Shown piece after piece: positions 7,163 through 17,300 of a stretch of DNA of 29,378 nucleotides. The notes beneath the pieces are model-generated. The model searched no databases. It was not told where the DNA came from and saw only the letters and a list, made by a program, of their open reading frames with translations. Within the stretch, counting starts at the first letter, position 1. Every line of letters starts with the position of its first letter. The translations under genes were made by a program, and so were the position numbers. The stretch comes from Saprospiraceae bacterium (GTDB taxonomy: Bacteria; Bacteroidota; Bacteroidia; Chitinophagales; Saprospiraceae): positions 1 to 29,378 of the forward strand of contig JADKEB010000019.1 in NCBI GenBank assembly GCA_016718205.1. Direction: 5' to 3'.

Positions 7163-7499
7163 CCAAATTTTTCCTGTTCTTTTTTACAATAATAAGAAAA
7201 GTGCATATAAAGTAATGTACCATTTTACCATCATACATAAGTCAAATGAGGCAATGCATGATGATTCCTTTTTTGATCTAAATGAAAACTATAAATCAGA
7301 CCAATATAGATGCTTTAAGGTGCAATTCATTTTTTCGCACTGTGCTCGATTTCTTATCAAGTTTCGATTGTTCGTCGTAGCTTTTAACTACGATGCAATA
7401 TATTAAGACATCTTGACTAAATAGCAAAAAATGATGAGTTTAAGGGCAACGCATTTTGTATCTACTCAGTCATGATTTTTTTTAATGAGCAGGCTTGAG
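7163..7499. other. Intergenic, no supported gene
   Basis: A 63-codon plus-strand frame at 7215-7406 has no recognisable features and is probably chance. A 6-bp hairpin TCGTAG/CTACGA (7375-7393) is the only structure seen. The histidine kinase gene ends at 7500. Confidence 0.4.
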
Positions 7500-10400
7500 T
7501 TATGTAGTTGGAAGTGAAATGATAAACGTTGTTCCACCACTGTTTTTACTTGCATCGACAGGTAAGCTTTCCACTTTCAACTCTCCGCCATGTGCCTTGA
7601 CAATATCATAAGACAAAGACAATCCTAATCCTGTCCCCTGACCAGTAGGTTTGGTTGTAAAGAAAGGCTGGAAGATTTTATCTTTGATAGCGTCAGGAAT
7701 ACCGGAGCCGTTGTCATGTACAATAATCAGCAGTTGGTTCTCAGGTGTTAGCCGGGTGGAGACGGTGACTTTTGGTTCATAGGAAGCATCTTTCAAATCT
7801 GTACCACTGTTTTGCCTGGCTACATTTAAAAGATGGGCTTTTTCTCTGACGGTATAAAAGGCATTGGTGATGAGATTGAGGATGACTCTGCCGATGTCTT
7901 GTGGGGTGACTTCTATTTTTGGGAGATTGGTATCAAAGTTGGTGACGAGTTCAGCGTTGAATGTTTTGTCTTTGGCTCTCAATCCGTGATAAGCCAGGCG
8001 TAAGTATTCATTAGTGAGTTCATTAATGTCAGTCAATTCTTTCTGTCCTGTACTGGTACGACTGTGTTGAAGCATGCCTTTTACAATATCGGATGCTCGC
8101 TTTCCGTGGTGGTTGATTTTTTCCTGATTAATACTTAGATCACCAATTATCTCATTTACATATGCTATATTTTTTTCAGGAATGTCCATTTTTTCCACTT
8201 CTTCCTTCAGTTCTTTGGCGAGATCGACACTCAACTCGCTGAAATTATTGACAAAGTTCAATGGATTTTGGATCTCATGAGCAATGCCGGTGATAAGTTC
8301 TCCGAGACTAGCCATTTTTTCGGATTGGATGAGCTGGGCTTGAGCAGATTTTAATTTTATATGTGTGTTTTCCAGATTTTGATGTGCTGTTTCCAGATTT
8401 TTGTAAGCAGTTGCAATTTCCTTTGCTTTCTCAATTTCCTGTAACTGATTTCGTTCTCTTTCAATACGGATGGTTCTGTTTTTTTGCAATTTATGAATAT
8501 GTCTGAACAAAGATAACAAAAGGACACTATAAAGGAGATAAGCCCACCAACTATACCACCAAGGAGGCCTTATCGTAAAGGAATAAACAAGTATTTCGCT
8601 GTTCAGACCACTTTCTTCCTCTGCCTTTAACTGGAAACTATATTGTCCATGAGGTAAATTTCCATAAGAGACACTTTTATTATTGGTAGGCTGGCTCCAA
8701 TTATCTTCAAACCCCATCAGTTTGTATTGGTATTTTATTTTTGCTGATTTATTGGAAGAATTAGCTCCATACTTAAATGTGAGGTAATTATTATTGTATT
8801 TCAAGCTCAAGTCCTGTGGGATAAGGTACCATGGAGACAGATCAGAAAATTGAATATTTTCAATCGTCAATCTATTATTGATTTTCTGACTATGTCTTCT
8901 ATTTTTGTAAAAATCTATCCAATTCACTTTTTCATTAAACAGATCAATATTTGTTAAATAAAGCCTTAAAGAATCGATGGATATATCTACATGAGATTGT
9001 TTTTTGGCCAAATGGCTCAGCGTGAGTCTATCTGTGGCACCTATCCACATAGTTTGATCTGAAGTTTGATATATAGCTCCTCTATTACAACCCACACCCA
9101 AAAAACCATCTTCATAAGAATAGCTTGTAAAATAAGTATCCTTATTGATTAGTGGTGTATTCTTCATCAAAGCTTGAAGCAATGATGTTTTTTTGTCTTT
9201 TGTCAAAGTATTTAATCCAAACCTAGTACCAAACCACATATCATGATTATGGTCTTCAAAAATTGAAAATACAAAATTGTTGGAGAGTCCGAGTGTTTCA
9301 TCAATATTATAGAACTTTGACCCATCAAACACATACAATCCATTTCCTTCTGTTGCAATCCACATATGGCCATCAGCGTCTTTCTTCAGACTGAAAATTG
9401 CAAAGTCAGCAAACAAATCATTATATGCATAAAAATGATGTCCATCCTTTATGAAAATTCCTTTATCTTCTGTGGCAAACCATATTCTTCCGGAATTATC
9501 TTCGGCAATGGAAAAAACAGTACTTTTAAGAAAATTGTGACTTTCTTTCATACAGGTAACTTGATTTCCGTCATACATTGCTATACCGCCTTCCTCTGCC
9601 ATACCAAACCAAAAATTGCCTTTTGAGTCTTCCATTATAGCTCTTACCTTATTTCCGCAAAAACCGTTGTCTTTGTTTAGCGATTGTAAGTTGTTGTGAT
9701 CAAGTATGTTGACTCCGTTATCAGTTCCAAACCATTTTCGGTCTCTTTTGTCAGTCAAACTACAATATACATAATTACTTGCTAACCCATTTATGACCTT
9801 GATTTCTTCCTGCTTGTTCCATATGGAATTATCCATATTCCGACTATATTTTATGATTCCATCACCACCTGTGCTGACCCAAAGGTTATGTTCTCTGTCT
9901 TCCGTCAGGCTAAAAACAAAATTTGCCGGTTCATTTATTCCACTTTGTATATGTGTAAACTTATTGCCATTAAATTTATTTACTCCACCTCTGTTGGTTC
10001 CAAACCAAAATGTACCTGCTTTGTCCTGTAGTATGGAATAAACCTTGTCATTTGACAATCCTTTGGAAGAATCATAAATTTGTAAATTTTCGTAATCCGA
10101 ATTTTGTTGACTCATTTTAATGACACCTTTCCCGTCTGTAGCTACCCAAACATTTCCATATTTATCCAGATCTAAAAAGGTGAGAAGATCTGATGGAAAA
10201 CCATTTTTTTCTTCATAGTTTAATATTTTTTCGTTTTCAATTTTAAACAAGCCGTTGCCATATGTTGATAACCAATAGCCTCCATCGGAATCTCCCTTGA
10301 TATTGGTTATCGTCAGTGATGAGATATTGCTATTTTGTGGTAATCTGATATTCATTTTATTGTCAAAATACATAAAACCTTTTCCATCAGATCCTACCCA

Positions 10401-11288
10401 AATGTTGCCTATGGCGTCTTCCATAAGTGCGGTTATCTTGTCATGAAAAAAACCATTTTTACTGTTGTATTGATATATGACATCACTTTTTGATTTCTCT
10501 ATTTTCAACAATCCGGCATCTTCTGTTCCGATCCAAATATTTTGGTTGCGATCTTCTAAAATTGAGTAAATATAATCAGAAGGAAATCCATTTTCTGTAG
10601 AGAAATTTCTAAAGTTTTTACCATCAAAAACACTTAAGCCTTTCCCGTAAGTGCCTATCCAAAAGCATCCGTCTTTTGCCTGAATCAAAGCAAAAATACT
10701 ATTGCCCGCCAGCCCTTCTTTCTGAGTGAAATGGGTAAAATTATTTGCATCATACCTGGTGAGTCCTCCTCCATGCGTTCCAAACCACAAATTTCCAGAA
10801 TTGTCTGCCAGCATACAAGGGACAAAGCTTTGTTTTAAGCCCTGTAGCTTATCAAAATAGGAGAAACTTTCACTATTTTGAAGTTTTGTAGCCATTTCTT
10901 TGACGGGAGCATACTCCGGCATTTTTTCTAAAAAAACTGACGAATCAGATAGTAATTTTATAGTATCTGGTTGTATCCTGATAGAACTTCCAAATACAAG
11001 GTCGTTTTTTTCCGGAATTTTTATCGTTAAATTATTACTGTAATTGTGTGCTGTCTTTGTTGCTTTAAATTTTACATCAGATAACATTACTGGTACTGAA
11101 TTGAAAGAAAGACTATCAAAACTACCAATTTTTTTTAGTTGCGGGCTTAAAATATACCCGCTATCTCCAATCTCACTTTCAGAAGACTTCTCATTACATG
11201 ATTGAAAATGCAAGCAAATGCAAACTAATCCCGCTGCACAAATCAGATTTCTAAAAAACATGTACTTATTATTAATGATTAATCCCAT
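7500..11288 (-). CDS. Two-propeller sensor histidine kinase
   Basis: A 1262-aa membrane sensor kinase. The N-terminus carries a lipoprotein-like signal ending HFQSC; an internal ATG at 11259-11261 would give a tighter signal. Fourteen Reg_prop-type units follow (LWFGTHGGG, FWIGTYGKG, IWIGTEDAG and so on), enough for two seven-bladed propellers. Then come a Y_Y_Y domain (about 830-910), one membrane helix (WWAYLLYSVLLLSL), a coiled coil, and a kinase with H-box AHEIQNPLN (His near 1004), N-box LNLITNAF, DNGSGIP and GTGLGLSLS. No receiver or DNA-binding domain follows, so it needs a separate response regulator, and none is adjacent. It is divergent from the metallopeptidase gene. The propellers probably sense a periplasmic ligand. 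Confidence 0.88.
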   Translation of the reverse strand: MGLIINNKYMFFRNLICAAGLVCICLHFQSCNEKSSESEIGDSGYILSPQLKKIGSFDSLSFNSVPVMLSDVKFKATKTAHNYSNNLTIKIPEKNDLVFGSSIRIQPDTIKLLSDSSVFLEKMPEYAPVKEMATKLQNSESFSYFDKLQGLKQSFVPCMLADNSGNLWFGTHGGGLTRYDANNFTHFTQKEGLAGNSIFALIQAKDGCFWIGTYGKGLSVFDGKNFRNFSTENGFPSDYIYSILEDRNQNIWIGTEDAGLLKIEKSKSDVIYQYNSKNGFFHDKITALMEDAIGNIWVGSDGKGFMYFDNKMNIRLPQNSNISSLTITNIKGDSDGGYWLSTYGNGLFKIENEKILNYEEKNGFPSDLLTFLDLDKYGNVWVATDGKGVIKMSQQNSDYENLQIYDSSKGLSNDKVYSILQDKAGTFWFGTNRGGVNKFNGNKFTHIQSGINEPANFVFSLTEDREHNLWVSTGGDGIIKYSRNMDNSIWNKQEEIKVINGLASNYVYCSLTDKRDRKWFGTDNGVNILDHNNLQSLNKDNGFCGNKVRAIMEDSKGNFWFGMAEEGGIAMYDGNQVTCMKESHNFLKSTVFSIAEDNSGRIWFATEDKGIFIKDGHHFYAYNDLFADFAIFSLKKDADGHMWIATEGNGLYVFDGSKFYNIDETLGLSNNFVFSIFEDHNHDMWFGTRFGLNTLTKDKKTSLLQALMKNTPLINKDTYFTSYSYEDGFLGVGCNRGAIYQTSDQTMWIGATDRLTLSHLAKKQSHVDISIDSLRLYLTNIDLFNEKVNWIDFYKNRRHSQKINNRLTIENIQFSDLSPWYLIPQDLSLKYNNNYLTFKYGANSSNKSAKIKYQYKLMGFEDNWSQPTNNKSVSYGNLPHGQYSFQLKAEEESGLNSEILVYSFTIRPPWWYSWWAYLLYSVLLLSLFRHIHKLQKNRTIRIERERNQLQEIEKAKEIATAYKNLETAHQNLENTHIKLKSAQAQLIQSEKMASLGELITGIAHEIQNPLNFVNNFSELSVDLAKELKEEVEKMDIPEKNIAYVNEIIGDLSINQEKINHHGKRASDIVKGMLQHSRTSTGQKELTDINELTNEYLRLAYHGLRAKDKTFNAELVTNFDTNLPKIEVTPQDIGRVILNLITNAFYTVREKAHLLNVARQNSGTDLKDASYEPKVTVSTRLTPENQLLIIVHDNGSGIPDAIKDKIFQPFFTTKPTGQGTGLGLSLSYDIVKAHGGELKVESLPVDASKNSGGTTFIISLPTT

Positions 11289-11305
11289 TGTTAAAACTAT
11301 ATAAA

Positions 11306-11365
11306 ACCTAATAATCTAAAATGATAATTTTATAACGACTACAAATCTGATTTTCATTTTTCAGC
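11306..11365. repeat. Partial copy of the 17920-18110 repeat
   Basis: ACCTAATAATCTAAAATGAT and onward matches ACCTAAAATCTAAAATGATA at 17921 and the inverted right arm of that element. It lies just upstream of the kinase gene, as the full element lies upstream of the caspase gene. Confidence 0.5.
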
Positions 11366-11477
11366 TATTATTTTGGTAAGTTAAAACCAATAAAATGCTA
11401 AAAATAAGTATTATTTGAATGTTTAATGACCATTCAAAACTAAATATTAAAAAAATTAATCTAACTTTATAAAAATA

Positions 11478-11507
11478 TTGGCAAACATGTTTAATTTCTT
11501 ACTTTTG
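11478..11507 (+). promoter_or_regulatory. Promoter of the metallopeptidase operon
   Basis: TTG (11478-11480), a 19-bp spacer and TACTTTTG (11500-11507) match the Bacteroidota TTG/TAnnTTTG promoter. The -7 element is part of a palindrome, TTACTTT TGTG AAAGTAA (11499-11516). The start codon follows 19 bp after the -7 element. Confidence 0.65.
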
Positions 11508-11526
11508 TGAAAGTAATATTAAATGA

Positions 11527-13230
11527 ATGCAAAATTTATACCCCAATTCTATTTTTGCTGTTAATTTTGTGATTTTTTTCTTGCTATCTTTTTGTGTCAA
11601 TGCTCAGTCTCGGTCTTTTGCAGGATTACCCATTTTACCTTCAAAACAGGAAGTTGAATATCAGAGCAACTTAAACCATCTACCTGAATACAAACGAATA
11701 CTCTCCATCTATGAAAAACTGGTGGAAGCCAAAGGAGACCGCAGGATGCCTGTACCTCAGTTGAATTTAAGAAGTGAAGAAGCGCACGTGGCCAGCATGG
11801 ATTATAGAAAAGTCGATATTTCTTTAGAAAAAAAAGCTTATGATGTCGCAGAGAAATATGGTGACGAAGCGATAGCTTTTTTATTGGCACATGAACTGAC
11901 CCATTACTATGAAAAGCATGGTTGGCGTTCTGATTATGCAGACGCAGTATCAGATCTTGAGACGGGTAAAATTCTAAACTCACTCAATGACAAAATATTA
12001 AATGAAGTTCAGGCAGATGTTTTAGGAGGATATTTAGCTTATTCGGCGGGGTTTGGAATCTTTGAAAAGGTCAATTTACTATTCAATGATCTATATAAGT
12101 CCTACGGAATGAAAGATAAATTAATAGGCTACCCATCAAAGAATGATCGTATAAGTCTGGCTGAACGCAATCAAAAGCAGATAGTCAAACTTTCCAATGT
12201 GTTTGAAATGGCTGGTTTACTCACCATCGTTGGAAAATATATGGAAGCTTATGCTTATTATGGATATTTGCTCAATAAATATCAATCACGTGAACTTTAT
12301 AACAACGCTGGTCTGACATGCATGATGCTTGCTGGTTCTATGTTAGATTCTGAAAGTCTTAAGTTTGACCTTCCCGGGGTGATGGACCTGGAGTTTTCAG
12401 GGGACTCCAGATCGGCTTCTACTTTTGACCAAGTCAATAAACTCATCAATGAAGCTTTAATACATTTTGAGACGTGCATCATCATGAATAAGACTTACTT
12501 ACCTGCTTACATCAACAAAGTATCTGTTTATATCCTCATGGCTGTGAATAACCCTCAATCTGAAATACGAAACATTGCGTTAACAAATGGTAATCACATT
12601 ATTGACATAGAACTTGCTGAATTAAAAATGCTCCATCCTGAATCGGACTACGATAGATATGAAGATGAAGTATTGATTTTAAAATCTATTTTGGCTTATT
12701 TTGGAAATGATAAATCCACTTCAATAAACCTTATGACCAAAGCAAGTGACATGGGAAATGAAGTAGCTAAAAAAAATCTGGCTATACTAAACGGTAGCAT
12801 AATGACTCCAGTTTCACCTGATAAAGTACTGAAGGTCAATATAGATGGCATGACAGCGGCCCAGTTTTTATCTTCTGATTTGGTCAGCAGGAATCAAACA
12901 AAAATCGATGAAGACTATACTTTTAGGATTAATGATGTTAAAACTGAAAACTTCAGAGTACTGACTCACGAGTATAAAGGAGATGAACAAAATAGCGGAT
13001 TTGATCTCGGGTTTGTGGTGAGTAAGAGAAGCATGACAGCGTCTTTTTTAAATGGCCTGATGCTGGGATCCGAAAAACAATCAGCACTTGATGTACTTGG
13101 TAATCCTACACGTTCCCTTTCTCATCTGGGGGGCGAAATCCTGTATTTCAAAGATAGTTGTATTATTATAACCAATAAAGATAATAAAATCGAAAAAGTG
13201 ATCGATTTTAAAGAAGTTTTAAAACCCTAA
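11527..13230 (+). CDS. Secreted M48-like zinc metallopeptidase with TPR-like region
   Basis: A 567-aa exported protein with a signal peptide ending at about VNAQS (residue 28). The zinc motif HELTH (residues 122-126, in FLLAHELTHYYEKHGW) and the downstream NEVQADVLGGYLA (Glu near 160) match the M48-type gluzincin layout, with ligands His, His and Glu. There are no membrane helices besides the signal, unlike HtpX. The middle (about 220-420) is helical and TPR-like. The C-terminal SALDVLGNPTRS with GGEILYFKDSCIIIT recalls small SmpA/BamE-like lipoprotein folds, though weakly. An ATG four bases upstream (11523) is out of frame and stops after 13 codons, so 11527 is used. The gene precedes the repeat-protein gene by 11 bp, as an operon. 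Confidence 0.8.
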   Translation: MQNLYPNSIFAVNFVIFFLLSFCVNAQSRSFAGLPILPSKQEVEYQSNLNHLPEYKRILSIYEKLVEAKGDRRMPVPQLNLRSEEAHVASMDYRKVDISLEKKAYDVAEKYGDEAIAFLLAHELTHYYEKHGWRSDYADAVSDLETGKILNSLNDKILNEVQADVLGGYLAYSAGFGIFEKVNLLFNDLYKSYGMKDKLIGYPSKNDRISLAERNQKQIVKLSNVFEMAGLLTIVGKYMEAYAYYGYLLNKYQSRELYNNAGLTCMMLAGSMLDSESLKFDLPGVMDLEFSGDSRSASTFDQVNKLINEALIHFETCIIMNKTYLPAYINKVSVYILMAVNNPQSEIRNIALTNGNHIIDIELAELKMLHPESDYDRYEDEVLILKSILAYFGNDKSTSINLMTKASDMGNEVAKKNLAILNGSIMTPVSPDKVLKVNIDGMTAAQFLSSDLVSRNQTKIDEDYTFRINDVKTENFRVLTHEYKGDEQNSGFDLGFVVSKRSMTASFLNGLMLGSEKQSALDVLGNPTRSLSHLGGEILYFKDSCIIITNKDNKIEKVIDFKEVLKP

Positions 13231-13241
13231 AAAATATTCAA

Positions 13242-14390
13242 ATGAAAGCTTTTAAATTATTCTTCATCATTTTAATGTTTCCTATTGGACTATTTGCCCA
13301 ATCTGAGACTATGCCTGTTATTCTGGTTTCTGCTGATGGCAAAGTAACTTATCAGGATAATTCTAAATTAAATGTGATTCCCGGAAGCATCATGAAAAAA
13401 TCCGGAAGCCTCATAGTTAGTCCAAAAGGTAAAGCAATCGTTTACCATAATTATATGTTTGTGGAAGTCTCGGGGGATCAAAGTCCCATTTCTTTAGACA
13501 AATTATTTGTAGATGACCAAAGTCTGGTATCCAAATCAGAATTATCATTTGGTGAAAAAATGAGTGACGCGGTTTATAATGCATCGATCAGTGGTGTTAA
13601 AATGAAAAATCAAAAAGATTTAGTCTCAGGTTGGGGTGATAAGACCGGAAGCGGTAAAGATGGTTGGGGTGACAAAACCGGAAGCGGCAAAGATGGATGG
13701 GGTGATAAGACAGGAAGTGGCAAAGACGGCTGGGGCGATAAGACAGGAAGTGGCAAAGACGGCTGGGGCGATAAGACAGGAAGTGGCAAAGATGGCTGGG
13801 GCGATAAGACAGGAAGTGGCAAAGATGGTTGGGGCGATAAGACAGGAAGTGGCAAAGATGGCTGGGGAGACAAAGACATTAGGACCAGATCTTCATGTCC
13901 GGGTGGCAAGTATGTGGAAGATGTAAATGTTTTAAGTTGGGAGCCGCTCAAAGGTACCAAAATTTACACTTTTGTGATCGAAGATATGGAGCATAATTTA
14001 ATATATACAACTCAGGTAAAAGGACAAGAATATGCTTTAAATAGTAAAGTAGCTAAGCTAAAGAATGGTACTAAGTATGCCTGGTATATACATCACCCTA
14101 CAAAGAAGGAGGTGAGTACACCCGTATTTTTCTCCATCGTATCAAAAGAAATGGAAGATAAGACATTGAAATCAGTTCAATCAGCCGACATTTATAAAAA
14201 ATCAAATGCTGATATCAGATTATTGATGGAAGCCCATCAGATGGAAGGAGAAGGCTTCTTGCTTTCTGCTCAGACTAAATATAAAAAGGCCATAGTTATG
14301 TCTCCTAAAAATAGTTTGCCAAAAATGATGTACTCCTTATTTTGCAAGAATATGAATGAAGTTGAAAGTGCAGTAAAGGCCTTGAAGTAA
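13242..14390 (+). CDS. Secreted protein with FecR-like start and WGDKTGSGKDG repeats
   Basis: A 382-aa exported protein with a signal peptide ending LFAQS (about residue 20). Residues 25-110 (VILVSADGKVTYQDNSKLNV and onward) resemble a FecR-type beta domain; this is tentative. Seven perfect copies of the 11-residue unit GWGDKTGSGKD and a partial eighth span about 130-212. A Cys-containing hinge (RSSCPGGKY) and a fibronectin-like beta segment (WEPLKGTKIYTFVIEDME) follow, then a helical TPR-like tail (about 330-382). It is co-transcribed with the metallopeptidase and ends 7 bp before the convergent caspase gene. Function unknown; it could be an envelope scaffold or a protease substrate. Confidence 0.75.
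   Translation: MKAFKLFFIILMFPIGLFAQSETMPVILVSADGKVTYQDNSKLNVIPGSIMKKSGSLIVSPKGKAIVYHNYMFVEVSGDQSPISLDKLFVDDQSLVSKSELSFGEKMSDAVYNASISGVKMKNQKDLVSGWGDKTGSGKDGWGDKTGSGKDGWGDKTGSGKDGWGDKTGSGKDGWGDKTGSGKDGWGDKTGSGKDGWGDKTGSGKDGWGDKDIRTRSSCPGGKYVEDVNVLSWEPLKGTKIYTFVIEDMEHNLIYTTQVKGQEYALNSKVAKLKNGTKYAWYIHHPTKKEVSTPVFFSIVSKEMEDKTLKSVQSADIYKKSNADIRLLMEAHQMEGEGFLLSAQTKYKKAIVMSPKNSLPKMMYSLFCKNMNEVESAVKALK
13629..13877 (+). repeat. 33-bp coding minisatellite, 7 copies plus partial
   Basis: Seven 33-bp units (13629-13859) and an 18-bp partial unit encode GWGDKTGSGKD without one amino-acid change. Units 3-7 are nearly identical in DNA (GATAAGACAGGAAGTGGCAA) while units 1-2 carry silent changes. This points to recent expansion from the downstream side. 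Unit length is a multiple of three, so copy-number change keeps the frame. Confidence 0.95.
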
Positions 14391-14397
14391 ATCCGAA

Positions 14398-17300
14398 TTA
14401 TGGCTGCTTTTTTGATGCTGCCATTTTGGTTTCAATATATTGATTCATTTTAGAGTTGATGGTTTGCCAATCTGATGTGGATCGGTATGGATCAAAATTA
14501 TCGTCATTTATATATACAAAACCATAATTGAATCCCATACTTTCAGCATTTTGCAGATGCTTTAAAGCTTCTTGTGGTTTGTTTAAGCCAGCATTGGCTC
14601 TGGCAAGCATATATTCCAGATTGATATCTGTTTTGTTACCTTCTTTACACTTGTTAATCAATTCAATGGCTTTTTGATAATCACCAAAACGAAGATATAA
14701 CTTGATCATATCATTTTCTATCTCTTTTTTTAGAAATGCATGTGTATTGGCGATCTTTTCATATAACGTTATGGCCTTTTCTTTTTCTCCATTTTTCATG
14801 TAGTATTTTGCCAAAATGATGGCATCCTCATATTTAAGACTATTAGACTTCTCCAATGTGGTCAAATGACCTAACGATTTCTTAAACAAATATACATGAT
14901 CTGCACATTTTGCTGCAATACTCCTTATTGAGTGATTATCTTCTTTGATGTTTAGAACAGACTCATAATTTTCCAGTGCTTTTTCATGTTTATTGGAGTA
15001 CAGGTATAGGTCACCCAACTTAGTAAATGCATCTGTTTCGATAGATATATCTACTGTGATTGACTCCACTTTTTCCAATAGTTCTACTCCCTTAGTCAGA
15101 TATTTCTTAATTTTTTGTTCTTTCTCTTCGTTTGGTTCTGTAGTAAACATTTCTTTTGGCTGTTTCATTATATATTCGTGCAGGAGTAAGCCATATTTGT
15201 AAGCATAATAAGCTGTTTTTTGGATATCTTCTTTATAAATGTTTAATGACCATTCGTAGTGTTCTCCAAGGACTTCATCCACTTCGTTTGGATAAATCTG
15301 ACCAAATTTATGGATTACTGACTCGGCTGATTCCATTTCCATTTGATTTTGGTACAAATTCCAAAGCCTTTGATATGCTGTCTTTTCGCTAGGTTTCAGT
15401 TCTATGCATTTTTGATATTGTTGAATAGCGAAGTGGAAATGATTCCATTTTTCATAAGTCCTTGCCAGAGAAAGATTGGGTTTATATATGTCAAAATTGG
15501 AAGCCTCGTAATACTCCAATACATCATCATTATGAGATAATCCCTTGGTAGCATTTCTCATATGAGCTTTAAATAAACTGTCTTGAAGATGAAATTTAAT
15601 GGCAAGATTAAAATAATACTCTGCAAGACCATATTCTTCTGAATCGTTTGCTATTTGACCCAGATATTGGTACACCATAGGGTTTTCTGCGTCGAGACTT
15701 ACCACTTTTTCAAACCACTTTTTTGCTTTTATATCTTCTTTTTTGTCAAAGTGGATTTTACCAAAGATAAAACAAGAAATAACATCGTTTGATAAAATGG
15801 TTGTATCAGGTGGATTTAAAATTTTAATAGGAACTATACTTTTAAACAAAGGTAAAATATCCTTTACGTCTTCATCAATACTCTCCAGGACTGCTTTTCT
15901 TGTTGTAGCATCATGATAGTACTTTTCAGCCGTCTGGTAGTCTTGCACTTTAAGATATACATCTCCTAACCTATCAAAGGGTATAAAATTATAACTGTTG
16001 ATTTTTATAGCTTTTTGATATTGCTCTTCCGCAAAGAGGTAGTTACCACTTATGGTGTTTAAGTTTCCATCGATGATGCAGGGAGTTGGTAAGTTATCTT
16101 GTTTTTGAAAAGCAATATCCACATATTCTTTTGACTTAACAAAATCTTTTTTTATGTAATAAGCATTGGCAAGATTGGAATAAGGTAGCGGCCATAGTGG
16201 TGCTATAGAAATGGCCTGCTCATAATACGAAATGGCCGTATCCAATCTTCCAATTATACTATATAGAACACCCATTTCATTGTGAATATATGCAGCTCTC
16301 GAGTCTATGGACAAGGCTTTCTGTTGATATAAAAAGGCTGTATCTATTTGTGCATTGAACTTACCTTTAAAAGGCGCTTGAAGTCTGTAATTTAACCCAC
16401 TCATGTAGGCCCTTTGCATCTGTAATGAGGGAATGATTAGGTGGTCTTTCGGAAGCAATTTGATGGCAATGTCGAGCATGTAAGGGTACTGATCGTAGGG
16501 CTTATCTATCTGTTTGTAGTATTCCCTTTTTTCAAGCTCTGATTCGTCTGCACTCAAGTATAGATCTATGATCTCTTGCACTAAGTCATATAGAGTCTTA
16601 GCAACAATCTGTTGAGATGGTACAGAAGTTAGTGTCTTTTTACTGTATTTTTTTTCTTTAATTAATGTATGCAAAAGCACATTTACAATTTCAGATACTG
16701 GTTTAGATGATAGTATTTTAAAGTCTGTATTTTGGTCCCTGGCCTTTGATATTGTGGTATTCCTTATATCTTCTTCCCAATCATTATTGGTTTCAGCTGA
16801 AACACTTCTGGAACCTGTGTTAGTGCTTATTTCATTACTTGTTCGTGTAGCAATAGCCAAATTTTGATCACCTGCAGATGCTTTAAATGAATTTAAAATA
16901 GTAGCTTCTGTCCCTTTTACTACCGGGTTTTGCTTTTTACTCTTGACTGTTCTAACTTCTTCAGGAACTTTTCCATTTAGAAATGTTTTGATTTCTCCAA
17001 TGGTGATATTGCCATCCTTTGTGCCACCTACTCCGTCAGCTTCTCCAGACATGCCTGTGGTCAGAAAATACGAAAATGCGCCTCTACCATTGCCCCATTT
17101 TTCATCTTCATAAGACAGTTCGCCTTCATTGCATGATGTGATTCGTACTTCATTGCTGCTTACTACCTGCATCAGATTCAGTGCCACAAGATTACTTCCA
17201 TCAAAATCGACTCCAGCGAGCTTACCGGAGTGGCAAGCGTCGGTGATCAGGAAAACTTTAGCTTTTCGATCCACGGATATAGTATGTGCTGTCTTATTGA

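Noticed and set aside
7215..7406. 63-codon plus-strand frame
   Set aside because: No motif or membrane segment, no promoter, A+T-rich composition like non-coding DNA.
13629..13877. Possible CRISPR array
   Set aside because: Units are contiguous 33-mers without spacers and keep an open reading frame.
13610..13960. Minus-strand frame with Pro/Leu/Ser repeats
   Set aside because: It is the antisense of the 33-bp minisatellite; the plus-strand gene has a signal peptide and flanking domains.
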